Positions 8,972 to 17,577 of a stretch of 64,000 nucleotides of DNA are shown here, piece after piece. Position 1 is the first letter of the stretch. Each line of letters starts with the position of its first letter. The notes below the pieces were generated by a model. It searched no databases. It had not been told where the DNA came from and saw nothing but the letters and a program-made list of their open reading frames with translations. The stretch lies in NCBI GenBank assembly GCA_022641095.1, contig JALCDB010000002.1, positions 126,792 through 190,791 on the forward strand. The letters are read 5' to 3'. This stretch comes from Bacilli bacterium (lineage in GTDB: Bacteria > Bacillota_I > Bacilli_A > RFN20 > CAG-826). Made by a program: the position numbers and the translations under genes.

Positions 8972-10411
8972 ATGGAAGATGTAATCGTAATCGGTGCGGG
9001 AGCGGTCGGGGCTTTCGTTGCCAGAAGTCTTTCCCGGTACCAGCTTTCGGTCTTGGTGATCGATAGGGAAAACGACGTTGGCGACGAGACGTCGATGGCC
9101 AATTCGGCTATCGTCCATTCCGGATACGATCCGGATCCGGGGACCAAAAAGGCTTTTTTTAACGTGGCGGGGAATCGGATGTTCCCGCAACTGGCCAAAG
9201 AACTCGACGTTGATTTCGGTCAAGTCGGGACGATGACGATCGCCATCGAGGATAGCCAGATGCCGATGCTCCGCGAACTCATGAAGCGGGCTGCGGAGAA
9301 TGGGGTTCCGGCCCAATTATTAAGCGCCGAAGAGACGAAAAGGCTCGAGCCGAACGTGAACCCGGAGGTTAAAGCGTCTTTGCTTTGCCCGACGGGCGGC
9401 ATCGTCAATCCGTTCGCCCTCGTGGCCCACGCGATGGAAAACGCTTTGGACAACGGGGTCAGACTCAGCCTCTGCGAAACGGTGATCGGCATCGTCAGAA
9501 AAGCCGATTTCTACGAAGTCAGAACGGATAAGGGCGTCCACGAGGCGAAAGTCGTGGTGAACGCCGCCGGCGTCCATAGCGACGAAATCGCCTCGATGAT
9601 CGAGCCGATCGATTGGAAGATCAACCCCCGCAAGGGCGAGTATTACGTTCTTGACCATTATGCCCCCGGCCTCGTGAACCATGTTCTTTTCCCGCTTCCG
9701 AGCGCGAAGGGCAAAGGCGTCCTCGTCACCATGACCACAAGCGGCAATTACCTCGTCGGGCCTTCAAGCGAATTCGTGAGCGACAAGGACGACACCGCGA
9801 CGGACGGCATGACTTTGGCCGATGTCAAAGCCCAGGCATTGAGGCTTGTCCCGTCGATTCCGTTCAATCAGGAAATCCGGGTATACGCCGGCCTTCGCGC
9901 CACGCCGTCCACCCACGATTTCATCATCGAACCGAGCAAGAAATACCGCGATTTCATCAATGCCGCCGGCATCGAGAGCCCCGGCTTGGCTTCGTCGCCG
10001 GCTATCGGCGAGTACGTCGCGACGAAACTCGTCGGAGCCGTCATCGATTTGGTTCCGAAGGCCGATTACAACCCGCGCGTCCGCCCGTACGTCCGCCCGC
10101 TGACGCTCAGTTTGAAAGAGCGGAACGCCCTTATCAGGAAGAACCCCGCCTACGGGTATATCGTCTGTCAGTGCGAGAAGGTTTCCCTCGGCGAGATCCA
10201 GGACGTCCTCAGCCGTTCTCTCCCATGCCTTTCGGTCAAGGCCCTCAAGAAACGGACGAGAGCCGGTTTTGGCAAGTGCCAAGGCGGTTTTTGCCAGCCT
10301 CAGGCTATCCGGATCCTGGCGGCCCATTATCACGAAACCCCGCTTGAGGTCCTTTACGACCGCGTGGGTTCCCATATCGTCATCGACGAAACGAAGAAGG
10401 AGGCCAAATAA
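8972..10411 (+). CDS. FAD-dependent glycerol-3-phosphate dehydrogenase-like oxidoreductase with [2Fe-2S] BFD domain
   Basis: 479 residues. An N-terminal FAD-binding fold (VIGAGAVGAFVARSL, residues about 5-19) and a DAO/GlpA-type catalytic domain (about 1-350) are followed by a BFD-like [2Fe-2S] domain near 390-445. The cluster cysteines are visible as VCQCEK and KCQGGFC. It is expected to oxidise glycerol-3-phosphate to dihydroxyacetone phosphate and pass electrons to the flavoprotein encoded next. Two downstream genes complete a module (GlpA-like, NAD(P)/FAD oxidoreductase, DUF1667 protein) known from anaerobic Firmicutes and Thermotogae. Substrate is inferred from family and context; another 2-hydroxyacid is possible. 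Confidence 0.85.
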   Translation: MEDVIVIGAGAVGAFVARSLSRYQLSVLVIDRENDVGDETSMANSAIVHSGYDPDPGTKKAFFNVAGNRMFPQLAKELDVDFGQVGTMTIAIEDSQMPMLRELMKRAAENGVPAQLLSAEETKRLEPNVNPEVKASLLCPTGGIVNPFALVAHAMENALDNGVRLSLCETVIGIVRKADFYEVRTDKGVHEAKVVVNAAGVHSDEIASMIEPIDWKINPRKGEYYVLDHYAPGLVNHVLFPLPSAKGKGVLVTMTTSGNYLVGPSSEFVSDKDDTATDGMTLADVKAQALRLVPSIPFNQEIRVYAGLRATPSTHDFIIEPSKKYRDFINAAGIESPGLASSPAIGEYVATKLVGAVIDLVPKADYNPRVRPYVRPLTLSLKERNALIRKNPAYGYIVCQCEKVSLGEIQDVLSRSLPCLSVKALKKRTRAGFGKCQGGFCQPQAIRILAAHYHETPLEVLYDRVGSHIVIDETKKEAK

Positions 10412-10412
10412 C

Positions 10413-11672
10413 ATGATCGACAAAGATCTAGTCATCATCGGCGGCGGCAGCGCCGGCATGGCCGCGGCCATCGGAGCCTACGATTCCGGCGTCAGGGACA
10501 TCCTTATCATTGAGCGAAGCCCTTTTTTGGGCGGGATCCTCAACCAGTGCATCCATAATGGCTTTGGCCTTACGGAGTTCAAGGAGGAGCTGACCGGCCC
10601 TGAATTCGCCGGGCGCTTCATCGATCAGGTCAATGAGCGCGGGATCGCCTACGTTTTGGAAACGACGGTCACGGGCCTCACCAAAGGCAAAGTGGTGACA
10701 TACACGAATATGAAGGAAGGCGTGGTTGAGGTTCGGGCCAAGGCCATCATCATGGCGACGGGCTGCTATGAGCGAAGCGCCGGGGCGATTGGGATCCCGG
10801 GGGAACGCCCCGCGGGAATTCTGACCGCCGGGCAAGCTCAACTGTTCCTCAACGAATACGGTTACCTTTGCGGTCATCGGGTTTTCATCCTCGGCTCGGG
10901 CGACATCGGCCTCATCATGGCGCGTCGCCTGACCCTAGAGGGGGCCAAGGTCCTCGGCGTCGCCGAGATCATGCCTTGGAGCAACGGCCTTAACCGCAAC
11001 ATGGTCCAATGCCTCTACGATTTTGGTATCCCGCTTTACCTTTCCCACACGGTGAGCAAAGTGGTGGGACGGGGCCGTCTCGAGCGCATCGAGATCAGCA
11101 AAGTCGACGAGCGCATGAAACCCATCAAGGGCACCGAGATGTCCTTCGACGTGGACACCCTCATCCTTTCGATAGGCCTTATTCCCAACAACGATTTGCT
11201 TCGTTCGATCGGCATCCCGACTTCCCGAAGCCGGGGGGCGATCGTCAACGAGAATTTCGAGACGCCGCTTGACGGCGTCTTCAGTTGCGGCAACGTCCTG
11301 CATGTTCACGATCTCGTCGACAACGTGGTCGCCGAGGCGCGGGAGGCCGGCAAGTCCGCGGCGGCCTATCTCAAGGGCGCCTTGCCTCCGCAGGGCAAGG
11401 AAATCGACGTCGCTCCGGGGGATGGGATCGGTTACGTCGTCCCAAGCCGACTTTCTTTCGAGGGCACGGCCGATAGCTATCTTTTCAAATTCCGCGTCCG
11501 CAAGCCGTCGAAGAGCGTCTTCATTGATTACGCCGTTGACGGAAAGGTCGTCAAATCCGTCTTCAAACCCGTGATAATCCCTAGCGAAATGGAAATTGAA
11601 AGAGTTCCTAAAAATCTACTGGAAAACGCCAAGGAATCGATTACCGTGTCCTTGCGGCGGAAGGAGGCTTGA
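10413..11672 (+). CDS. NAD(P)/FAD-dependent oxidoreductase, electron partner of the G3P dehydrogenase
   Basis: 419 residues. Two dinucleotide-binding motifs are visible: VIIGGGSAGMAAAIGA at the N-terminus for FAD, and VFILGSGDIGLIMARR near 155-170 for NAD(P)H. A GVFSCGN flavoprotein motif lies near 290. This is the fold of pyridine nucleotide-disulphide reductases, but no redox-active CxxxxC is seen. It begins one base after the preceding stop behind AAGGAGG. In the module it probably reoxidises the dehydrogenase flavin or iron-sulphur centre using NAD(P)+ or oxygen. I chose the ATG at 10413 because of its Shine-Dalgarno and the FAD motif directly after it. Confidence 0.85.
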   Translation: MIDKDLVIIGGGSAGMAAAIGAYDSGVRDILIIERSPFLGGILNQCIHNGFGLTEFKEELTGPEFAGRFIDQVNERGIAYVLETTVTGLTKGKVVTYTNMKEGVVEVRAKAIIMATGCYERSAGAIGIPGERPAGILTAGQAQLFLNEYGYLCGHRVFILGSGDIGLIMARRLTLEGAKVLGVAEIMPWSNGLNRNMVQCLYDFGIPLYLSHTVSKVVGRGRLERIEISKVDERMKPIKGTEMSFDVDTLILSIGLIPNNDLLRSIGIPTSRSRGAIVNENFETPLDGVFSCGNVLHVHDLVDNVVAEAREAGKSAAAYLKGALPPQGKEIDVAPGDGIGYVVPSRLSFEGTADSYLFKFRVRKPSKSVFIDYAVDGKVVKSVFKPVIIPSEMEIERVPKNLLENAKESITVSLRRKEA

Positions 11673-11675
11673 TTT

Positions 11676-12029
11676 ATGCCAGTCACGGAATTGATTTGCA
11701 TTAACTGCCCACGTGGGTGCCATTTGAAAGTCGACGAGAAGCTTAACGTCACGGGGAATTTCTGCCCGCGCGGAGCCGCCTATGGCAAGCAGGAGGTCAC
11801 CAACCCCGTCCGCGTCGTGACCTCGACGGTCCGCGTCGAAGGGGCCGAGCTTCCCTTGTGTCCCGTCAAGACGGCTCAAGCCACCCCCAAAGGCAAGATG
11901 TTCGAGATCATGTCCATGATCAACAAAGCCCATTTGAAGGCCCCGATCCATGTCGGGGACCTCGTCATCAAGAACGTTTGCGGAACCGGCGTCGACGTGG
12001 TCGCCTGCCGGAACATGAAAAAGGTTTAG
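11676..12029 (+). CDS. DUF1667 family protein, third member of the G3P module
   Basis: 117 residues. Cysteines lie in CINCPRGC near the N-terminus, FCPRG near 30 and LCPVK near 60, which suggests metal or iron-sulphur binding, and a conserved ATPKGKMFEIM follows. This is the DUF1667 pattern, nearly always found behind a GlpA-like and an NAD(P)/FAD oxidoreductase. It is probably a small redox or assembly subunit of that complex. It starts 3 bp after the upstream stop, with the Shine-Dalgarno inside that gene. Confidence 0.85.
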   Translation: MPVTELICINCPRGCHLKVDEKLNVTGNFCPRGAAYGKQEVTNPVRVVTSTVRVEGAELPLCPVKTAQATPKGKMFEIMSMINKAHLKAPIHVGDLVIKNVCGTGVDVVACRNMKKV

Positions 12030-12031
12030 TC

Positions 12032-12574
12032 ATGCGCGTTCTCATCGGAAGCGATCTCCATGGCCGAACGCTTGCGGCCCGCTCATTTGAACGGGCGGTG
12101 AGGCGTTTTTCGCCGGGCCGGGTGATCATCCTCGGCGATTTTCTCTACAACGGGCCCCGCAACGGGGTTCCAGACGATTACGATGGCATGGCCGTCGCGG
12201 AGACGCTCAAGAGGATTCCCCATCTTAGTGGGGTGCGTGGCAACTGCGATGCCGACATCGACATCTCCGTCCTTGGCATCCCTCTTCCAAAACGGCGCGA
12301 GGAGACCATTGGCGGCCATCGTTGCGTTTTGGTCCATGGGGATGACCTTGACCCTTCTTTCGTGAACGTTAAGGCGGGCGACATTCTCATGTATGGGCAC
12401 ACGCATCTCCTCGAACTTGAGCGGCGCGATGGCGTCATCTTCCTCAATCCTGGTTCCTTGGGCTTTCCCAAGGGCGGCAACCCCGCCAGCTTCGCCTTGT
12501 TCGACGGGGACGACCTCTCCATCATCGATCTGAATGGCCTCAAAACCATCAAAGCGCTTTCTCTCATGCGATAA
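12032..12574 (+). CDS. YfcE/MJ0936-type metallophosphodiesterase
   Basis: 180 residues. The calcineurin-like metallophosphatase motifs appear in order: GSDLHG (6-12), GDF, GNCD, VHGD and YGHTH, with a closing NPGS. These bind two divalent metals. YfcE enzymes hydrolyse phosphodiesters, but the physiological substrate is uncertain. It starts 2 bp after the DUF1667 gene, so it is the last gene of the operon. A direct link to glycerol-3-phosphate, for example from glycerophosphodiesters, is only suggested by position. Confidence 0.85.
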   Translation: MRVLIGSDLHGRTLAARSFERAVRRFSPGRVIILGDFLYNGPRNGVPDDYDGMAVAETLKRIPHLSGVRGNCDADIDISVLGIPLPKRREETIGGHRCVLVHGDDLDPSFVNVKAGDILMYGHTHLLELERRDGVIFLNPGSLGFPKGGNPASFALFDGDDLSIIDLNGLKTIKALSLMR

Positions 12575-12600
12575 AACTAGTTTTATCCATGGTCTCACTT

Positions 12601-12606
12601 TATAAT
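12601..12606 (+). promoter_or_regulatory. -10 element upstream of RNase J-like gene
   Basis: TATAAT about 60 nt before the start. The -35 is weak. Confidence 0.5.
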
Positions 12607-12666
12607 CAAGGGAGAGTGTTTTCGAAATAGTCATTTTCGCGAAACCCCCTTTTGGAAGGAATGTTT

Positions 12667-14340
12667 ATGAACGATAAAATCAGAATCTTCGCCCTCGGAG
12701 GACTGGATGAAGACGGTAAAAATTGCGGAGTCGTCGAAATAAACGGCGACATTTTCGTCGTTGCCTGCGGCATCAAATATCCGGACAAAACGATGCCGGG
12801 CATCGACTACGTCATCCCCGACTTCACTTATTTGAAAGAGCATAAAGACCGCGTCAAGGCCTATTTCCTTCCGCACGGGCATGACGACGAAATGGGCGCG
12901 TTGGCTTATTTGTATCGGAGCGTTCCCGCTCCGATTTACGGGTCGAACGTCACTTTGACCATGCTCAAGATCTTCACCAAGCACGTGAATTTGGATTCGA
13001 GCGCCTATGACTTTCATCTCGTCAAGCCGTCCTCGACGTTCACCGTCGCGGGGCGTCAGGTTTCCTTTTTTCAGACTTCGCACAATATCGCTCAGTCGAG
13101 CGGCATCGCGATCTCAACCAGCTATGGCAACATCGTCTTCTCGAGCGATTTCGTGGTCGAGAACAACGCCTCCCCCAACTACCTCCATGACATGGCCGCG
13201 ATCGCCAAGATCAGCGAGAAACCGACTCTGGCCCTTTTGACCGAATCCGTCTACGCTTCCCATGATGGATATACCGCCCCGCACTATAAGCTCACCCCGC
13301 TTATCGAGCAGACCGTCAAGGACGCTCCGGGCCGCGTCTTCATATCCGTTTTCAGCCCCAACTTCTATAACATCGACGAGGTCATCACTTTGGCGATCGC
13401 CTCCCGGAAAAAAATCATCCCTTTCGACGAGGAGACCTCCGAAACCATCGCTTCCATGCAAACGTGCGGGCAACTCCTCATTCCGCGGGAGAATTTCGCC
13501 CCGATCGACGACATCAACCGTTTCCGGGCCCAGGACATCATCGTCCTGATGCTCGGCTACGGCACCCACCTCTATTCGAAGATCGCCCTCCTCGCCGCCG
13601 GGCAAAGCGAGGAAAAGCAGGTGCGTCTTTCCCAGGATGACACCTTCGTCGTGGCTTGCCCTGGCAACGACAACACCGAAATCGAGGCGACCGACGCCAT
13701 CGACGAGCTTTATCGAAGCGGCTGCCATGTCCTCAACGTTCCGCGGAAGAGTTTCCTTAGGATGCACGCTTCGGAAGAGGATCTCAAAATGATGATCGGC
13801 CTTTTCAAGCCGAAGTATTACGTGCCGGTCAAGGGCTTCTTCAAGGATTTGCTCCACAACGCCCAAGTCGCCCTTTCGATGGGCATCAACCTCAGCCATC
13901 AGAACGTCTTCCTCCTCGAGAATGGGCTTTCTTGCCTCATCGACGAGAAGGGCGGGCGCCTCTTCGACGAGAAGATACCCCACGGCGACGTCATGATCGA
14001 CGGCATCGGCGTCGGAGACGTCGGGGCCAACGTCATCGCCGATCGGCAAAAACTAGCCGAAGGCGTGGTTATTTTGGCCCTCACCCTTTCAAAGAGCCGC
14101 CAAAGGATCGTCGCGGGCCCAGACGTTCAGATGAGGGGCCTCGTCTTCATCAAAGACGCCGACGCCATCTTGCGCGACGTCAGCAAAATCTTCGTCTCCA
14201 CCGTGAACGAGAGCATCGAGGAAGACGGTTATGACCTCAATGCCATTAAGCAAAACGTCTATGAGAAATGCCTCCGGGCCATCCGGCGGCAGACGGGCAA
14301 GGAGCCCATGGTCCTTCCGCTTATTGTCGAAGTCGCATAA
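12667..14340 (+). CDS. RNase J family protein, J2-like with degenerate active site
   Basis: 557 residues, the usual RNase J length, with metallo-beta-lactamase, beta-CASP and C-terminal domains. The start is the ATG 6 nt after GGAAGGA. The first metal motif reads HGHDDE (about 71-76) where active RNase J has HGHxDH. The region expected to be PVHGE reads PVKGFF, so another metal histidine is Lys. The Asp equivalent (SSDFVV) is kept. Loss of these ligands suggests an inactive or weak nuclease acting with a J1 partner, as RNase J2 does in Bacilli. No J1 gene is in this window. Confidence 0.85.
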   Translation: MNDKIRIFALGGLDEDGKNCGVVEINGDIFVVACGIKYPDKTMPGIDYVIPDFTYLKEHKDRVKAYFLPHGHDDEMGALAYLYRSVPAPIYGSNVTLTMLKIFTKHVNLDSSAYDFHLVKPSSTFTVAGRQVSFFQTSHNIAQSSGIAISTSYGNIVFSSDFVVENNASPNYLHDMAAIAKISEKPTLALLTESVYASHDGYTAPHYKLTPLIEQTVKDAPGRVFISVFSPNFYNIDEVITLAIASRKKIIPFDEETSETIASMQTCGQLLIPRENFAPIDDINRFRAQDIIVLMLGYGTHLYSKIALLAAGQSEEKQVRLSQDDTFVVACPGNDNTEIEATDAIDELYRSGCHVLNVPRKSFLRMHASEEDLKMMIGLFKPKYYVPVKGFFKDLLHNAQVALSMGINLSHQNVFLLENGLSCLIDEKGGRLFDEKIPHGDVMIDGIGVGDVGANVIADRQKLAEGVVILALTLSKSRQRIVAGPDVQMRGLVFIKDADAILRDVSKIFVSTVNESIEEDGYDLNAIKQNVYEKCLRAIRRQTGKEPMVLPLIVEVA

Positions 14341-14379
14341 ATACTCGATTTTTTTCTTTTAGAAAAACCTTTCCCCTTT

Positions 14380-14385
14380 TACAAT
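14380..14385 (+). promoter_or_regulatory. -10 element for leaderless ftsK mRNA
   Basis: TACAAT ends 7 nt before the ftsK ATG, with no Shine-Dalgarno. TTTAGA 16 nt upstream is a possible -35. Confidence 0.5.
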
Positions 14386-14392
14386 AAGGGCA

Positions 14393-17260
14393 ATGAGCGC
14401 TTTACCCAAGAAAACATACGCCAAAAAAAACGTTTTGCAGGCCCTCGGCGTCGCGATCGTCCTTTTTTCGGTCCTTTGCCTCTTGTCGGCCGGAACCTCC
14501 CATCTTTGGGGTCTATCCGCCGCGATAGCCTATCTTTTTGGCATCGAGGGGCTCTACGTGATCGTTCCGTTCTTCATGTTCTCCGGCTTCGTCCTCGCCA
14601 TCCGCGGCGATTGGAAAAAACCCGATATCTCGGGTCGGGTCGGCTATGGCTTTTCCCTCGCCGCCTTGGGCTTGGGGATGCTTTGGAGCCATTTTGGCTT
14701 GGCCGGAGCGGAAAGAAGCGACGATTTCTCGATTTTCCGCAACGCTTACGAGGCCTATTCCGGCAACCGCGTCGGCTTTTATACGGCCAACGATCTAGGC
14801 GGCGGCGTCATCGGGTATTTCTTCGCCGGGGTTTTCGTGAAACCGGGGCTTTGGCTGCTCTGCCTTATCTCGTCAGTGCTGCAGGCGGCGGGCCTCATCA
14901 TCATTTTCCTGCCCTGTCTCAAAAAGCTTTTCCTTTTCCTTAAAGGCCGCTCCGCCCTTAGGAAGTCGCGCCGCATCGCCGCGAAGGAGCGGCGGGAATT
15001 TGAGCGTCAATATGGGCCCGAAGCCGCCCGCCCTTTGCTTGGGGCCCCTTCTTCGGAAGGATGCGAAAATCCTCTTTCCCCGCTTCAGCTAAGCGCGCCG
15101 CGCGAATCCAGCGAACCCGCGCCCGTCCCTTCGCGCGTCGAGCGGAATTCGTTCGCCGCCATCAAGAACCCCCTCCCCATCGACACGACGTCCCCGGATC
15201 TCGTGAAACCCCGTTCCGCCGTTCCGCCGAATCGGCTTAGCCGCTCCGGCCTTCAGGAAGCGCTTTTCATCCCCGACGGAACGTTGGGCTCCTCTTCGGG
15301 CGCGACCGCGGCGTCCTCAAGCGTTTTGGCTTCCGTCGACGCTCCTGTTTTTCAGCCCCAGGCTGCCGAGGCGGCTCCGGAAACCCCCGCTTCGTCGCCT
15401 TTGGCCGCGACCCCCGCCCCGAAGCGAGCCGCCCCTGTTTTCGCCAACGAAGTCACTCTTGGAGAGTCCCCCGACTCCGAACCGATCCCCCTTGGCGCGA
15501 CCGCTCCCGCGAACGATGAAGATCTTTCCGTTTCCGTGCCTGCTTCGGATGACGTGGGCTCTCCCGTTGGGGGAGAGGCCCCCTCCGTCTCCGAAGCCGT
15601 CTCCGCGAACGGTTCCTTGACCGCCATGGAGTCGACGAGCCTTCCTTCGGAGGCGCAGGGGAAGCCAGCGCCTAAGCCAAAACCATCCAATCCGGCGGGC
15701 CAAAAGGATGCGGTGGCCTTGCCCGATTACGCGTTTCCGCCCCTTAGCCTTCTGCTCGATCCCGTCGACGATGGCAACGCGGGGGAGGTCGCCGCCGAAT
15801 GCGAGCAAACCAAAGCCACCATCGACCATTGCTTCAGCGATTTCCGCGTGGGGGCCCACGTCGACAACTATACGGTCGGCCCGTCGGTGACCCGTTATAA
15901 CATCATGTGCGACCCGAATGTCTCGGTAACCGTCATCGGCCGCTACATCGACGACATCTCGCAGCGCCTTAACGGGGCCCCGGCCCGTTTTCAGGAAGTC
16001 GTCCGTGGGCAGAACACGTCGGGTCTTGAGATCCCCAACCGCGTCACGACCAAAGTCACTCTCAAGGAAATGATCGCGGCGTTGCCAAACGGAGAGGACG
16101 ACAACCTCATGATCCCCTTTGGGAAAACCATCAGCGGCGAGTGCCTTCACGCCGACCTGTCGAACTTCCCCCATATGCTCGTCGCCGGTTCGACCGGCAG
16201 CGGCAAATCCATTTTCATGCATGGCGTCATCATGTCGCTCATCATGCGGAACCGCCCCGAGGACCTCAAACTCGTGCTCGTGGATCCTAAGCGCGTCGAG
16301 ATGAGCAATTACGCCGACATCCCCCATCTTCTTTGCCCAATCATCAAAGAGTCGGCCCAGGCCAAGGTCTGCCTAGACAAACTCATCAAGGAAATGGACC
16401 GTCGCTACGCTCTTTTCGAATGGTCGCGCACTCGCGACATCCGCCAGTTCAATCGCGATTTCGCCCCAACCCATGCCCTTTCGAAACTGCCGTTCATCAT
16501 CGTGGTGGTCGATGAGTTCGCCGATTTGGTCGATACCTGCAAGGACGTTTCCGAATCCGTCGTCCGTTTGGCCCAGAAAGCCCGCGCCGCCGGCATCCAT
16601 CTCATCATTTCCACTCAGCGCCCTTCCGTCGACGTCATCACGGGCGTCATCAAGGCCAATTTGGCGTGCCGGGTCGCTTTGCGCGTGAGCCAAGCCAACG
16701 ATTCGATGACCATATTGGGTCAAGGCGGGGCCGAGGATCTCGCCGGTTACGGCGACATGCTGGTCGATTGCGAAACGGCTTTTCGAGGCGGGTTCGTCCG
16801 TGCGCAAGGCGCTTACGTCGACACGGAGGAACTCGATCGCGTCTGCGCGTACATCAAGAGCCAGGAGGCCGCGGTCTACGACCCCGAGTTCCTCGATTTG
16901 GCGGATCACGAAGCTGAGGAGAGGGCCGCCAAGGAAAGCGTTTCGGCCCCGAGTCGCCAAGAGATCAAGGCTTCCGACGACGAGGAGTACTATCAGCAGC
17001 TAAAAGAGCAGGTCATGACGAGGCAGTATACTTCGATCAGCCGCATTCAGCGGGAGAACGGCTTGGGGTTCCCGCGGGCGGGACGTCTTTTCGCCCGTTT
17101 GGTGAAAGATGGGGTCGTGGCGGCCGAGCCGGATGTCCCGGGCAGCTCGAAGGGTTGCCGCGTCCTTATGCGCATTGACCCTAATAATGGCAAAAACGTG
17201 GATGGTTCGACCGATGGGGTTTCTTTCCCGCACGATGGCCACCTGGGAGAAGGGCAATGA
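14393..17260 (+). CDS. ftsK: DNA translocase FtsK/SpoIIIE
   Basis: 955 residues. Four or five N-terminal membrane helices (to about residue 180) are followed by a long Pro/Ala/Ser-rich linker (about 200-450). The FtsK motor then has Walker A GSTGSGKS (about 598-606) and Walker B FIIVVVDEFADL (about 702-713). A C-terminal winged-helix gamma domain (about 860-910, ISRIQRENGLGFPRAGRL) would read polarity sequences. It pumps chromosome DNA at the division septum. The gene is apparently leaderless and overlaps acpS by 4 bp (ATGA). Confidence 0.95.
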   Translation: MSALPKKTYAKKNVLQALGVAIVLFSVLCLLSAGTSHLWGLSAAIAYLFGIEGLYVIVPFFMFSGFVLAIRGDWKKPDISGRVGYGFSLAALGLGMLWSHFGLAGAERSDDFSIFRNAYEAYSGNRVGFYTANDLGGGVIGYFFAGVFVKPGLWLLCLISSVLQAAGLIIIFLPCLKKLFLFLKGRSALRKSRRIAAKERREFERQYGPEAARPLLGAPSSEGCENPLSPLQLSAPRESSEPAPVPSRVERNSFAAIKNPLPIDTTSPDLVKPRSAVPPNRLSRSGLQEALFIPDGTLGSSSGATAASSSVLASVDAPVFQPQAAEAAPETPASSPLAATPAPKRAAPVFANEVTLGESPDSEPIPLGATAPANDEDLSVSVPASDDVGSPVGGEAPSVSEAVSANGSLTAMESTSLPSEAQGKPAPKPKPSNPAGQKDAVALPDYAFPPLSLLLDPVDDGNAGEVAAECEQTKATIDHCFSDFRVGAHVDNYTVGPSVTRYNIMCDPNVSVTVIGRYIDDISQRLNGAPARFQEVVRGQNTSGLEIPNRVTTKVTLKEMIAALPNGEDDNLMIPFGKTISGECLHADLSNFPHMLVAGSTGSGKSIFMHGVIMSLIMRNRPEDLKLVLVDPKRVEMSNYADIPHLLCPIIKESAQAKVCLDKLIKEMDRRYALFEWSRTRDIRQFNRDFAPTHALSKLPFIIVVVDEFADLVDTCKDVSESVVRLAQKARAAGIHLIISTQRPSVDVITGVIKANLACRVALRVSQANDSMTILGQGGAEDLAGYGDMLVDCETAFRGGFVRAQGAYVDTEELDRVCAYIKSQEAAVYDPEFLDLADHEAEERAAKESVSAPSRQEIKASDDEEYYQQLKEQVMTRQYTSISRIQRENGLGFPRAGRLFARLVKDGVVAAEPDVPGSSKGCRVLMRIDPNNGKNVDGSTDGVSFPHDGHLGEGQ

Positions 17261-17577
17261 AAATCGGCACCGACATCGTGGAAATCCGGCGCATCTCCCT
17301 CTCGGAGTCGTTTTTGAAAGGGATTTTGAGCCCCAACGAGTTTCTTTTGCTTGCCAGAAGCGTTGACAAGCCCTCTTTCGTCGCGGGACGCTTCGCCGCC
17401 AAAGAGGCGTTTCTGAAAGCGATGGGAACTGGCCTTTCCGGGCCAAGAATGAACGCGCTCGACGTCGTTTACGGAGAAAACGGTTCCCCTGAGCTTGTTT
17501 ATGAGGGGAGACGATACGCCGTCTCGATCGCCCATGACGGAGGATACGCCACCGCGGTGGCGCTTATCGAAGAATGA
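17257..17577 (+). CDS. acpS: Holo-[acyl-carrier-protein] synthase
   Basis: 106 residues, somewhat short for AcpS (about 120). It has the GTDIVEI metal-binding start, the FVAGRFAAKEAFLKAMGTG signature with the catalytic Glu and a SIAHDGGYATA ending. It transfers 4'-phosphopantetheine from CoA to acyl carrier protein for fatty-acid synthesis. ATGA overlaps at both ends couple it to ftsK and to the pullulanase gene. Confidence 0.93.
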   Translation: MKIGTDIVEIRRISLSESFLKGILSPNEFLLLARSVDKPSFVAGRFAAKEAFLKAMGTGLSGPRMNALDVVYGENGSPELVYEGRRYAVSIAHDGGYATAVALIEE

